A DNA stretch of 30,812 nucleotides from JBOGFI01 sp050743365. Lineage in GTDB: Bacteria; Actinomycetota; Acidimicrobiia; IMCC26256; JACDBD01. This document shows, piece by piece, positions 1 through 7,930 of the stretch; position 1 is the stretch's first letter, and each line of letters begins with the position of its first letter. The translations under genes were made by a program, and so were the position numbers. The DNA lies in assembly GCA_050743365.1 (NCBI GenBank), contig JBOGFI010000094.1, positions 1 to 30,812 of the forward strand. Reading direction: 5' to 3'. The notes under the pieces were generated by a model. That model made no database searches, was not told where the DNA came from, and worked only from the letters and a program-made list of their open reading frames with translations.

Positions 1-53
1 GCCGAACGCGGATGCTCAGCTGTCGTGGAGGAGGCGGAGCCAGTGTCGCCCAG

Positions 54-122
54 CTACCGGAACCGCCTCCGAGAAGTGTCGTGGACCTACCGGAGCCAAC
101 GCGTCGTCCACCTACCGGAACC
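54..122. repeat. Three direct copies of CTACCGGARCC
   Basis: The 11-bp word CTACCGGARCC occurs at 54-64, 87-97 and 112-122, all in the same orientation and 33 and 25 bp apart. The segment has no convincing gene. It lies just outside the outermost tRNA-derived repeat, so it could be an arm of a further integrated element or protein-binding sites. That is inference from position only. Confidence 0.4.
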
Positions 123-181
123 GCACATGGCACACATGAGGTGGCATAGCGGCATCAGTAGCAACGTGGTGCTGGCGCGGC

Positions 182-205
182 GAGGCCCCGGTCTCCCAGG
201 GCCTC
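182..205 (-). terminator. Short hairpin downstream of the outer tRNA fragment
   Basis: GAGGCCC (182-188) and GGGCCTC (199-205) form a perfect 7-bp stem with a 10-nt loop. It lies 15 bp past the 3' end of the tRNA-Gly fragment when read on the minus strand, where a tRNA terminator would be. There is no clear T-tract. Confidence 0.25.
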
Positions 206-219
206 TGACCTGGTCCTTT

Positions 220-273
220 GTGGAGCGGACGACGGGACTCGAACCCGCGACCCTCACCTTGGCAAGGTGATGC
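220..273 (-). repeat. att-like core: 3' half of tRNA-Gly(GCC), outer copy
   Basis: This stretch matches the anticodon arm to CCA end of the intact tRNA-Gly at 11851-11927, with a single difference (C at 238, where the tRNA gene has T). Identity stops after the shared GATGC. The D-arm and 5' acceptor strand are missing, so it cannot make a functional tRNA. It is best read as an attachment-site copy left by integration. Confidence 0.75.
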
Positions 274-281
274 CGACTTCG

Positions 282-390
282 GCTGGAGACCGCTGCAACC
301 GCTGGAGTCGAGGTCCGCGACCCTCGTCTTCCGCTGGAGACCGCTGGAACCGCTGGAGTCCGCTGCGTTGGAGTAGCAGACGGAGTAGCA
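282..390. repeat. Arm-site-like repeats beside the outer att core
   Basis: Two 27-bp repeats, 282-308 and 333-359, differ at one base. Each is built of three 9-bp units of the form CGCTGGARN. They are followed by GAGTAGCA at 371-378 and 383-390. The same arrangement recurs beside the second core (9197-9304). Position next to an att core and periodic short units resemble arm-type binding sites of tyrosine integrases. No binding is demonstrated. Confidence 0.5.
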
Positions 391-715
391 GGTCGCACTC
401 GCGCCGGTCGTGTCATGGACGTCGCAGCCTTGTTCCCAAGAGCGCCTCTGCGATTGCCACCCTCTCAACGCGCTCAGTGGTCGAGGGCAGAACTGATCTT
501 CTTACTGTTGAACGACTTCGTAGTCGGCCAGCCATCTGCAACTCATCGATGACGCCGCGCATGGCGCCACTTTCCTCAGGAGATCGCACGCGCTCACCGA
601 TCGAGGCGACCACCGTCCAAGATCACGGGGTCGAGCATGCGTCGAACGGTAGCTCCGCTGCTCAGAGCAGAACCAACTGCCGGTCGTTGGTTGAACGCTG
701 TGGATGGGAGAGGGC
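391..715. other. Stretch without a supported gene
   Basis: Short open frames exist on both strands (for example 413-613 minus), but none gives a recognisable family. The plausible-looking peptide pieces lie in different frames, as expected of decayed DNA. I see nothing further here. Confidence 0.4.
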
Positions 716-3280
716 TCAGCGGTCATCTCGCACGAGGGCGACGACTTCCCGCTGACTGAACGCGGAACCGGCGGCGAATGCCTCCTTGAACGCCACCGGA
801 TCTGACTCCTGCTCCGCCCGGACGACGAGCTCGGCCTCGCTTCGCCGCAACAGCGGCCATGCCTGCAACCCAGCCCGCTGGCGCAGCCCGTCGACGGCAC
901 CAAGGGCGGTCGCCGCGCGAAGCGCAGCGCCCTCGGCGAGGGCCAGCTCGGCACAGGAGAGAAGAGCGAAAGTCAACGGGATCGTGCCGAGGGCGGTCTT
1001 CTCGTCCACATCTACCGACTCACCCAGGCACGCTCGAGCCTCGTCGAGCTGCCCGCCTCGCACCGCGAGCGAGGCAACCTGCGCCCGGGCGCCGGACTCG
1101 AGCCAGCTGTTGCCGAACCGACCACCGAGGTCGACGACCTCGGTGAGGTGCGCACGCGCTTCGACGCTGCGCCCGAAGGTCATCTCCAGCATCCCCGCGG
1201 TCAGCGCCGCGAACGCCGCGAACGGCTCGTCCTGCTCCCGGAAGCTCTCGAGCGCCGTCATCGCCGCCCGAAGCGCGCCGTCGAAGTCGTCGACGATCGG
1301 GAGGATCCACGAGACCGCGAGCTGCGCGGCGCTCGCCAGGTAGGGGTCGTCGAGCGCCCCCAGCCGCTCGATCCCGTCGAGCGCAGCCAGCGCGTTCTCG
1401 TCGTCACCGACCTCGGCCGCAGTGACGGCCGATAGGAACAGCAGCTCGGCTCCGGAACGCCCGTCCAACTCGCCGGCTCGCAGCCGCAGATCATCGATCC
1501 AAGCGTGGCCCTCCGACATGCCACCGTGCATCTGCCAGTACAGCCACAGGATGCGGAAGATGTGCGGCAATGGCGCGATGTCGTGGCTGAAGAACCACCG
1601 GATAGCGACCCGGAGGTTCTCCTCCTCGACCCGCAGGCGTTCGGCCCACTCGGCCTGCCGCTCGGCCGGCCAGTCGGCGTTCTCCACGAGCGCACCGAAG
1701 TGCTCGGCGTGTCGGCGCTCGACCGAGGCCCGGTCGGCATCGGCAGCGAGGAGCTCGGCCGCCAGCTCGCGCACCGAGGAGAGCATGCGGAACCTCGGTC
1801 CGGCATCGGTCACATCGACGCTGACGAGGCTGTGCCCGGCCAGAGCGTCGAGCCGATCGAGCGCGGCGTCGTCCGCGACGTCGGCGACCTGCGCTACCGC
1901 CTCGACGGTCCACCCATCGACGAAGACCGACAGGATGGCGAGCATGCGCTGCTCGGCAGGATCGAGCAGCCCGACGCTCCACTCGACCGTCGCTCGCATC
2001 GTCCGCTGGCGCTCCGGGAGGTCGACCGGGCCGGGCCCGATGGCATCGAGGCTGCTGCCGAGCCGGGCGAGCAGCGATCCTGGTTCGAGCAGCCGGGAGC
2101 GGGCCGCGGCCAGCTCGATGGCCAGGGGTAGACCGTCGAGGCGCCTACAGATCTCCGCGACAGCCAGGGCGTTGTCGTCGGTCAGAGCGAAGTCGTAGCG
2201 GACAGCCTGGGCTCGATCGACGAACAGCTGGACCGCGGGCAACGAGGCCAGCTCCTCCAGTGGCGGCCGCTCCGAGAACGCAGGCACCATCAATGTGCTG
2301 ACCGCGTACTCCCGCTCGGCCCGGAGGCGAAGCACCGTCCGGCTTGTGGCGAGCATCACCAGGCCGGGGCAGCGGGCAAGTAGCTGGTCGAGCTCGGGGG
2401 CCACGTCCGTGACCTGTTCGAGGTTGTCGAGCACGAGCAGGCATGACGCCTCGGCGAGGTGCTCGGTGATCGCATCGATCGGCAGACGAGCGCCCTCGAT
2501 GGCCACACCCAGGGCGGCAGCGATGCGCGGCAGCACCTCGTCCGCCTGCGAGATCGAGGCGAGCGGGACGAACACCGTCCGCTGCGAGTCGCGTGCGTCC
2601 AGGCGCTCGGCCACCGCGATGGCGACGCGCGTCTTGCCGACGCCGCCGGGGCCAGTCAGGGTCACCAGCCGGACTCCGGGCGTGGCCATCAGCTCCTCGA
2701 CATCGGCGATGTCGTGCTCGCGGCCGATCAACGAAGTCGTTGTCACCGGCAACGAGAGGGGAGGCCGCGGTGCCGGATCGTTGCCGCCAGAGGCCGCGAA
2801 CCGCTCACTCAGGAGCAGGGCGAGGTCGTCGCGGACCAGCTGCCCGAGCTCCTGCGGCTCGCCGAACATCCGGTACGAAGAGTTGATCCCCACCCGATCG
2901 ATCTCGTCGATCATGGCCGTGAGCCGCGGCTCTCGGTCAGGCGCCGGGGTCTTGATGTACAGCAGCCGGGGCATCGAGTGAGCGAGGCGGAACTCGTCTT
3001 CGAGACCCGAGATGTCCATGCCCGGCCCGATCCAGCCGTACCGCTGCCAATACAGGCCGACGAAGACATCGGACTGGGCTAGGTAGGCCCGGTACAGCTC
3101 GCGGGGTGGATGCGCTCGCGCTGCAAGTTCAAAGAGGACAGGCGTGAGACCGAGCGCCGAGATGGCATCGGCGACGGCGGCGCGCTCCTCGGCGAGCTCG
3201 GTCAGCGTAGAGCTCACGAACACGCGTAGACGCTGATCAGGGGTGCGGATACCGGCCGTGCCCTCGTCCTCCAGCGTCAT
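716..3280 (-). CDS. DUF4062 - STAND ATPase (NB-ARC/AfsR-like) protein
   Basis: This is a predicted 854-residue signalling ATPase. Residues about 18-110 match DUF4062 (RVFVSSTLTELAEERA, then the LYWQRYGW region), a domain placed before NACHT/NB-ARC-type NTPases. A P-loop NTPase follows: Walker A GPGGVGKT at 210-217, Walker B LLVLDN at 281-286, LATSR at 309-313 and GLPLAIEL at 383-390. The rest is helical, TPR-like, as in AfsR/LuxR-type ATPases. The C-terminus (FAAGSAFSQREVVAL) resembles the linker that usually precedes a LuxR helix-turn-helix, but no such domain follows. The start at 3280 is supported by GGAGG five bases upstream. STAND proteins sense a ligand and oligomerise; a role in conflict or defence is plausible here but inferred. 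It is alone on its strand in element 1. Confidence 0.85.
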   Translation of the reverse strand: MTLEDEGTAGIRTPDQRLRVFVSSTLTELAEERAAVADAISALGLTPVLFELAARAHPPRELYRAYLAQSDVFVGLYWQRYGWIGPGMDISGLEDEFRLAHSMPRLLYIKTPAPDREPRLTAMIDEIDRVGINSSYRMFGEPQELGQLVRDDLALLLSERFAASGGNDPAPRPPLSLPVTTTSLIGREHDIADVEELMATPGVRLVTLTGPGGVGKTRVAIAVAERLDARDSQRTVFVPLASISQADEVLPRIAAALGVAIEGARLPIDAITEHLAEASCLLVLDNLEQVTDVAPELDQLLARCPGLVMLATSRTVLRLRAEREYAVSTLMVPAFSERPPLEELASLPAVQLFVDRAQAVRYDFALTDDNALAVAEICRRLDGLPLAIELAAARSRLLEPGSLLARLGSSLDAIGPGPVDLPERQRTMRATVEWSVGLLDPAEQRMLAILSVFVDGWTVEAVAQVADVADDAALDRLDALAGHSLVSVDVTDAGPRFRMLSSVRELAAELLAADADRASVERRHAEHFGALVENADWPAERQAEWAERLRVEEENLRVAIRWFFSHDIAPLPHIFRILWLYWQMHGGMSEGHAWIDDLRLRAGELDGRSGAELLFLSAVTAAEVGDDENALAALDGIERLGALDDPYLASAAQLAVSWILPIVDDFDGALRAAMTALESFREQDEPFAAFAALTAGMLEMTFGRSVEARAHLTEVVDLGGRFGNSWLESGARAQVASLAVRGGQLDEARACLGESVDVDEKTALGTIPLTFALLSCAELALAEGAALRAATALGAVDGLRQRAGLQAWPLLRRSEAELVVRAEQESDPVAFKEAFAAGSAFSQREVVALVRDDR

Positions 3281-3910
3281 GCATCCTCCGCGGGCGCCCC
3301 GTCGCTGAAGTTTGGACGCTCAGCCTCGGCTGCCGCCACAGCTCGAACTACAAGATGTGGCAGCGGCTCAGCTCGACCTGCTAACTGCGGCATCAGTAGC
3401 AAACAGCGTCTAGGTCGCTATCACGCGCCGTCCAACGAGAGTGCAGCACCCGCGCCGAGGTGCCCTTCGGCGCTCGGTAAATTCAGCTTAGCGGTCGTAT
3501 TCGGTACCCGCGTTCTGTAGCCCGAGTTCGTGGGTCGATCGGCTGTTCGTTTCCTGTGAAGTCATGCAGGCGGTATCAATCGGAACACCGGATGACGGTC
3601 AGCTTCGGCGACGAAGCTCTCGACGTGATCGGTGCGCCGCGCATCGAAGAACGGTGCGGTGATCCGAACTTGGCGGACGTAGCGTTTCAAGATGGGCGCC
3701 CGCCTCCTCTGGGCGGAGCTCTTCGGCCACGAGTGACTCCTGCCGCCGACCGCGGCGCAGCTGAAGCGCATCATTCGCTCGGAGGTTGTGGACCCAGCCG
3801 ACGTCACCGTAGGGCGAGACGAGCCAGCGTTCACCGTCGGCTTCGACGAGGTTTACGGGAGTCGTTCGCTCGAGGCCGCTGTTTGTCCGTATGTCGTCAT
3901 CAATGCTCGG
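3281..3910. other. Gene-poor 630-bp stretch with possible coding remnant
   Basis: No complete gene is supported. A frame on the plus strand is open from 3737 to 3943 and reads like protein (PTAAQLKRIIRSEVV, then VGRDEPAFTVGFDEVYG), but I cannot assign a family. It has no good start and is preceded in frame by a stop. Open frames over 3556-3834 on both strands are equally unconvincing. The region is probably a decayed gene between the STAND ATPase and the cNMP cluster. Confidence 0.35.
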
Positions 3911-4342
3911 TCAGAGTCTTCTCGCGCGCTCAGCGGACCGTAGCCGGTGCGCGATTTGGATCGCGATCTGGTAACCGATGCCTGGCTCGTTCAGGAGCGA
4001 CGCGAACTCGCGCGCTCCGAATACCAGTAGTCGCATCGGTGTCGTCGCGGTCACGGTTGCCGAGCGCGGGCCGTGCTCGAACATGGCCATCTCGCCGACG
4101 AACTGGCCCGGTCCGATCGTCGCGATCACCCGGCCCCGTAGCGCGACCGCCGCCTCACCCTCGACGATGAGAAAGGTCTCACCCGCGGGGGTCCCTTCTC
4201 GCATCAGCACTCTCCCGGCCTCGACCTCGATCTCGTCGACGAGCCTGGCGACGCGAGCGAGTTGGCGATCGCGGCAGCCCTGGAGTGCGGGGACCGCTCG
4301 CAGCACTGCGATTGTCGAATCCTTGTTGGCCATGGTGCTCAT
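3911..4342 (-). CDS. Stand-alone cyclic nucleotide-binding domain protein
   Basis: The 143-residue protein is a single cNMP-binding beta-barrel with no helix-turn-helix or membrane segment. The phosphate-binding cassette is intact: GEMAMFEHGPRSATV at about 83-97, with Glu84 and Arg93, the residues that contact ribose and phosphate in the CRP/PKA family. The start at 4342 has AGAGGA just upstream. It lies 93 bp downstream of a second such protein and a Crp-family regulator on the same strand. A single domain without an output domain may bind a partner or buffer the nucleotide; that is inference. Cytoplasmic. Confidence 0.85.
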   Translation of the reverse strand: MSTMANKDSTIAVLRAVPALQGCRDRQLARVARLVDEIEVEAGRVLMREGTPAGETFLIVEGEAAVALRGRVIATIGPGQFVGEMAMFEHGPRSATVTATTPMRLLVFGAREFASLLNEPGIGYQIAIQIAHRLRSAERARRL

Positions 4343-4435
4343 TCCTCTTTCTGCAGAACTCCGCGTTCCGCGCCGTCCTCCTGGCGCCCGGCTAACCGCA
4401 AATCGACCGGGACTGGCTGCGCACGCGCTCGAGGA

Positions 4436-4876
4436 TCAGCGTGCGTCCGCTGCGGCGACGTTGAGATCGAGCTTGCGTAACCGGGCAGTGAGCTCCCGGA
4501 GTAGCGCCCGCGCGAAGACCGGCGAGTCGGCCAGCAGAGCAGCGAAGCACTCGGCTTCGATGACCAGAGCGTGCACCTGACCTCGGGCGACCACGGTCGC
4601 GGACCGAGGCCGACCGTCGAGGAGCGCCATCTCTCCGACCGTCTCGCCAGCCCCCACCGTCGCGACGGTCTCCCGCCCGACGACCACGTCGACTCGACCG
4701 TCGACGATCACATAGCAGGCGACGCCGACGTCCCCCTGGTGGAACAGAACCTCGCCCTCCTCAAAGATTGCATCGTCCGTGACGCGGGAGAGGTGTTCGA
4801 GCTCTTTGGCACTGCACCGTCGGAAGAGACGGACTTCACCTAGTTGCTGCGCCTTCAAGCGGTGGCTACGTCGCAT
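4436..4876 (-). CDS. Stand-alone cyclic nucleotide-binding domain protein, second copy
   Basis: The 146-residue protein again consists of one cNMP-binding domain. The cassette reads GEMALLDGRPRSATVVA at about 81-97, with Glu82 and Arg91 conserved, so ligand binding is likely. No DNA-binding, kinase or transporter domain is attached. A strong GAGGAGG lies upstream of the ATG at 4876. It is 89 bp downstream of the Crp-family gene and 93 bp upstream of the other single-domain protein, all on the minus strand, which suggests co-transcription. It is clearly diverged from its neighbour, so the pair is not a recent duplication. Confidence 0.85.
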   Translation of the reverse strand: MRRSHRLKAQQLGEVRLFRRCSAKELEHLSRVTDDAIFEEGEVLFHQGDVGVACYVIVDGRVDVVVGRETVATVGAGETVGEMALLDGRPRSATVVARGQVHALVIEAECFAALLADSPVFARALLRELTARLRKLDLNVAAADAR

Positions 4877-4965
4877 CTGTTCCTCCTCGGCAGGTCCCCT
4901 CTCATGATGCGACGCGGACCCTTACGGGAAGAATGACCGACGTCACCGTCCGGTCGTGACGTCGG

Positions 4966-5673
4966 TCACACCGAACTCGCCCGGAGGCGCGCCAAATCTG
5001 AGATCGTGATCCGTCGGTGCCCGGTGCTCACACAGTGGCCTGCGCGTAGCCGGCCGAGGGCTCGACTGGTGGACTCCCGGCTCGCGCCAACCCATGCCGC
5101 CAGGTCGCTGTGGCTCAACGGCAACGCGATCTCCAGACCACTACTGGCGTCCTCGCCGAATCGCTCGGCGAGTTCAACGAGGCGGCGTGCCACCCGGCTG
5201 GTCACGTCCCCGCTATAGCGCTCGATCGAGTCACGATCGGTGTCCCGGAGCTGCGTGGCGACGGCGCGCAACAGCCGAAGCGCAACTCGCGGTTGGGATG
5301 CGACGAAATCGGTGAACTGTTCGGTATCGACAACCAGCGCGTCGACCCGTTCGAGGGCCTGTGCCGTCGCAGATCGCCGGCGGCCGTCGAGAGCTGAGAG
5401 TTCGCCGAGCAGCTCGCCTGGTTCCTTCACCGCCAGGACGAGTTCCCGTCCCGCTGGTGTGTGCAGCGAAACCTTCACTCGACCGGAGCGAATCGCGAGC
5501 ACGGTTCCACCGGCGTCGCCCTCGCGAAAGAGGACCTGGCGGGTTCGGTATCGACGTGGCGTTCCACGCCGATCGAGGTCACGCCACTCCGCGGGGCTGA
5601 GCAGACTGCCGCCGGGGTTCCCTGCGCCCGTCCGCGTCGCAGCACCCTTCAGCTGAAGGCTAGCGCTTGGCAT
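4966..5673 (-). CDS. Crp/Fnr-family transcriptional regulator
   Basis: The 235-residue protein has an N-terminal cNMP-binding domain (about 25-145) and a C-terminal winged helix (about 155-230). The cassette is GELSALDGRRRSATAQA with Glu91 and Arg100. The recognition-helix region reads LAAWVGASRESTSRALGRL, typical of the HTH_Crp family. I chose ATG 5673: it lies four bases after the stop of the upstream gene, while the longer open frame to 5754 runs through that gene's coding region. There is no Fnr-type cysteine cluster, so cyclic nucleotide rather than iron-sulfur sensing is expected. It likely controls its own cluster or cAMP-responsive genes (inference). Confidence 0.88.
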   Translation of the reverse strand: MPSASLQLKGAATRTGAGNPGGSLLSPAEWRDLDRRGTPRRYRTRQVLFREGDAGGTVLAIRSGRVKVSLHTPAGRELVLAVKEPGELLGELSALDGRRRSATAQALERVDALVVDTEQFTDFVASQPRVALRLLRAVATQLRDTDRDSIERYSGDVTSRVARRLVELAERFGEDASSGLEIALPLSHSDLAAWVGASRESTSRALGRLRAGHCVSTGHRRITISDLARLRASSV

Positions 5674-5677
5674 CGCG

Positions 5678-6217
5678 TCAGGCCGGGCGTCCGAAGAATC
5701 GAAGAGCCTTGACTTGGATCGAATCGTCCTCGGTGTAATCCAGCTTCGGGCCAAACGCCCCCGGGACGCGGATCACCTCGTCAGCGGGGAGAAATCGCTC
5801 GTAGCACCGCCGGCACAGGCCCTCATCGAGTGACTCGTCGGCGCCAACCGCATGTGCGATGTCCCAGGTGTGAATGAGGGTGTCAACCTCGACGTATACC
5901 GCCAGCAGCCGACCCAGGGGCATCTGCCCATCCGGTCCGTCCACCACGGTGTCGAGTGCGCCGGCGTGCGTTGCAGCTCCCAGAACCGCATCACGTAGCG
6001 TGGCCCAGTCCTGGGAACGATTTCCGGTCCTCTTCACGTCGCTGCCAAGGGTGTCGGCGACACTGGCGTAGTTGTCGATGATGTGGTCGGCGACGTCGCC
6101 AGCGGTCCAGCCCTCGCAGGGAGAGTCGACGTCCCATGCCGCCCTTGACTCTGCTGCCTCGATCGCCCGGGTCAGCCCAGCCGCGGCCGTGTATAGCCGA
6201 GAAACAACGTCGGTCAT
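5678..6217 (-). CDS. Maleylpyruvate isomerase/DinB-fold protein (TIGR03086-like)
   Basis: The 179-residue protein resembles the actinobacterial mycothiol-dependent maleylpyruvate isomerase N-terminal (DinB-like four-helix) family. Diagnostic pieces are SPCEGWTAGDVADHIIDNY and the VEVDTLIHTWDIAHAVG stretch, which carry the metal-ligand-type His residues of this fold. Members often act in thiol-dependent detoxification or isomerisation; the substrate here is unknown. ATG 6217 is preceded by GAGGAGGAAAGC, a strong ribosome site, so the 29-residue upstream extension is rejected. It is the first gene of the minus-strand cluster that continues into the Crp regulator four bases later. A promoter candidate lies at 6311-6340. 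Confidence 0.8.
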   Translation of the reverse strand: MTDVVSRLYTAAAGLTRAIEAAESRAAWDVDSPCEGWTAGDVADHIIDNYASVADTLGSDVKRTGNRSQDWATLRDAVLGAATHAGALDTVVDGPDGQMPLGRLLAVYVEVDTLIHTWDIAHAVGADESLDEGLCRRCYERFLPADEVIRVPGAFGPKLDYTEDDSIQVKALRFFGRPA

Positions 6218-6310
6218 TGCTTTCCTCCTCGCAAGCGCATGGTCGACCCATCGGGATGGCGGCGTGAGTCGCTCCCTGTCCCCGCCACACGTGCTGCGAA
6301 TCACGCGCCG

Positions 6311-6340
6311 AGTATAATATCTGTACTATTTGGTTCACAA
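6311..6340. promoter_or_regulatory. AT-rich overlapping divergent promoter with dyad
   Basis: This is a local AT-rich island in GC-rich DNA. On the minus strand TTGTGA (complement of 6335-6340) and TATACT (complement of 6311-6316) are 18 bp apart and point to the DinB-fold/Crp cluster. On the plus strand TATAAT at 6313-6318 could serve the thioesterase gene, though its -35 is weak. AGTATA-N5-TGTACT (6311-6327) is an imperfect dyad over both -10 boxes, a plausible operator for the nearby HxlR regulator (inference). Confidence 0.5.
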
Positions 6341-6400
6341 AAACTTCATCGGCACTCTCGCTGGATGCAGCGGGATGCGACAACAGGAGGGCATAAGCAG

Positions 6401-6418
6401 ATGCGCGACGCCGCATGA
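6401..6418 (+). CDS. Possible five-codon leader cistron (MRDAA)
   Basis: AGGAGG ends ten bases before an ATG at 6401 that opens a frame of five codons. Its TGA (6416-6418) overlaps the ATG of the thioesterase (6415). The strong ribosome site fits this mini-ORF better than the gene itself, which suggests translational coupling by re-initiation. Not proven to be translated. Confidence 0.3.
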   Translation: MRDAA

Positions 6419-6825
6419 GCCTCGCCTCGGAGTACCAGGACCGCGGCGTCGGCAAGCTGCCGGGCCACCTTGGAATCGAGGTGCTGGACGTGGAGCAGGG
6501 GCACACGGTGATGCGGCTGCCCATCCGCGCGGAACTGCTGGCACCGAACGGATATCTGCACGCAGCTTCCGTCGTCGGCTTGGCGGACACCGCGGCCGGC
6601 TACGGGTGCGCGGCATCCCTGCCCACTGGGGCCGTCGGGTTCACGACCATCGAGCTCAAGTCGAACTTCCTGGGCACCCTTTCCGACGGAGCACTCCGCA
6701 CTGAAGCGACTCTCGTCCACGGCGGGCGCAGCACGCAGATCTGGGACGCCCCCGTTATCGACGAGGCGACCGGCAAGGCGCTCGCGTTGTTCCGGTGCAC
6801 CCAGATGGTGCTCTGGCCCCGCTGA
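6415..6825 (+). CDS. PaaI-family hotdog thioesterase
   Basis: The 136-residue single hotdog-fold protein probably hydrolyses an aryl- or acyl-CoA thioester in the cytoplasm. Visible signatures are the GIEVLDVEQGHTVMRLPI strand, AELLAPNGYLHAASVVGLADTA (the HGG-helix region, with His in NGYLHA) and FTTIELKSNFLGTL, as in PaaI-like 4HBT proteins. Length is normal for the family. The start overlaps a possible five-codon leader. It is divergent from the cNMP cluster and 78 bp upstream of an HxlR-family regulator. Its substrate is unknown. Confidence 0.85.
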   Translation: MSLASEYQDRGVGKLPGHLGIEVLDVEQGHTVMRLPIRAELLAPNGYLHAASVVGLADTAAGYGCAASLPTGAVGFTTIELKSNFLGTLSDGALRTEATLVHGGRSTQIWDAPVIDEATGKALALFRCTQMVLWPR

Positions 6826-6903
6826 TGGTTCGCCCGCCCGTGAAGTTGGCGCCCGTAGGTCCGCGTACGGTCGCACCCCTCCCGTTCGCACACGGAACAG
6901 TCC

Positions 6904-7629
6904 ATGCCTAAGCATCGGTACCAGCAGTACTGCGCGCTGGCGCGCGCCCTCGACGTCGCCGGCGACCGATGGACCTTGCTGATCGTCCGCGAGCTCATCC
7001 CGGGGTCCCGCCGGTTCACCGATTTGATCGATGGGCTGCAGGGAATCAGTCGCAACCTGCTCACCGAACGACTCCGCGACCTTGAACGCGAGGGGATCGT
7101 CACCAGGCAGGAGCTGCGGCCACCGGCTGCTCGGCAGGTCTACGAGCTCACTGACGAGGGTCGCGACCTGGCCGCTGCCGTGATGCCGTTGATCGCGTGG
7201 GGCACCCGACGCATGCACCAGCGCGCGCCCTCGGACACGTTTCATCCACGCTGGGCTGCCGTCGCGATGAGCGTCCTCGCAAACCGCGACGCCGCGAAGG
7301 GAGTGACCGAGACGTACCAGTTCGTGATCGGCCGCACGGCCTTCCACTTCGTGATCGACGACGGAGCCATCCACGTCCGCGACGGTTTTGCAGAGGATCC
7401 CGCCGTGACATGGACGACCGACGCGAACACGTGGGCCGACATCGTCGCCGGCAAGCTCACCCCTCCCGCCGCAGCCGAAGCCGGCAACCTCACGACGCAC
7501 GGAGAGCCGAAGGCCGAGAACCGCTTCCGGCAGATCTTCTCGCGCACGCAGATGCTCACCCGGGCGCAAGCGAACGGAAACCGCAAGCGGCCCACGGGAT
7601 CCAACAGAAGGCGTTCGAAGCCGAAGTAG
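6904..7629 (+). CDS. HxlR-family regulator with C-terminal SCP2-like domain
   Basis: The 241-residue protein starts with an HxlR winged helix (about 5-100): CALARALDVAGDRWTLLIV, the FTDLIDGLQGISRNLLTERL helix-turn-helix and the VYELTDEGRDL wing end are typical. Residues about 115-215 look like an SCP2 sterol-carrier-like pocket (FHFVIDDGAIHVRDG, then TTDANTWADIVAGKLTP), a fusion seen in actinobacterial HxlR proteins. The C-terminus is a basic tail. A lipid or acyl ligand sensed by the SCP2 domain, controlling the thioesterase just upstream, is a reasonable guess but not shown. The family does not require the cysteine used by redox-sensing members; one Cys is present near the N-terminus. Confidence 0.85.
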   Translation: MPKHRYQQYCALARALDVAGDRWTLLIVRELIPGSRRFTDLIDGLQGISRNLLTERLRDLEREGIVTRQELRPPAARQVYELTDEGRDLAAAVMPLIAWGTRRMHQRAPSDTFHPRWAAVAMSVLANRDAAKGVTETYQFVIGRTAFHFVIDDGAIHVRDGFAEDPAVTWTTDANTWADIVAGKLTPPAAAEAGNLTTHGEPKAENRFRQIFSRTQMLTRAQANGNRKRPTGSNRRRSKPK

Positions 7630-7930
7630 CAGCGTCGGGTGCTCACCGGCGGCCGCTGCGACCGGCCGCAGCCCTCCACCTACTCGACACGCGGCGCGTA
7701 GCGACGTCTCCGGAACGTCAGCTTCGACAACGTCGGCCGGCCGCACAGCACCGCCACCGACGCCGACGGATTCGCCGCCCACGCTGCTTCGCTCCCGCGG
7801 CGGCCGGTTCCGTTGGATCACCCGTGGCAGTCATACGAAGTGCCTACGACGGGCGCCGAGGTGCCTGATTGGGGGTGACGCCCCGCCGTGTGGTGGAGAA
7901 ATGATCTCCGGCGAGTGCCGATGGTAGGGC
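7630..7930. other. Stretch without a supported gene
   Basis: No family is recognisable on either strand; the open frames crossing it are shadows of the HxlR gene. A small GGAGA/TCTCC hairpin sits at 7895-7909. Nothing else is seen. Confidence 0.4.

Noticed and set aside
220..273. A functional second tRNA-Gly gene
   Set aside because: The 5' acceptor strand and D-arm are missing here and at 9136-9188.
282..359. A CRISPR array
   Set aside because: Only two 27-bp units, internally repetitive, with a 24-bp gap that is not spacer-like, no third unit and no cas genes; the copies fit attachment-arm repeats better.
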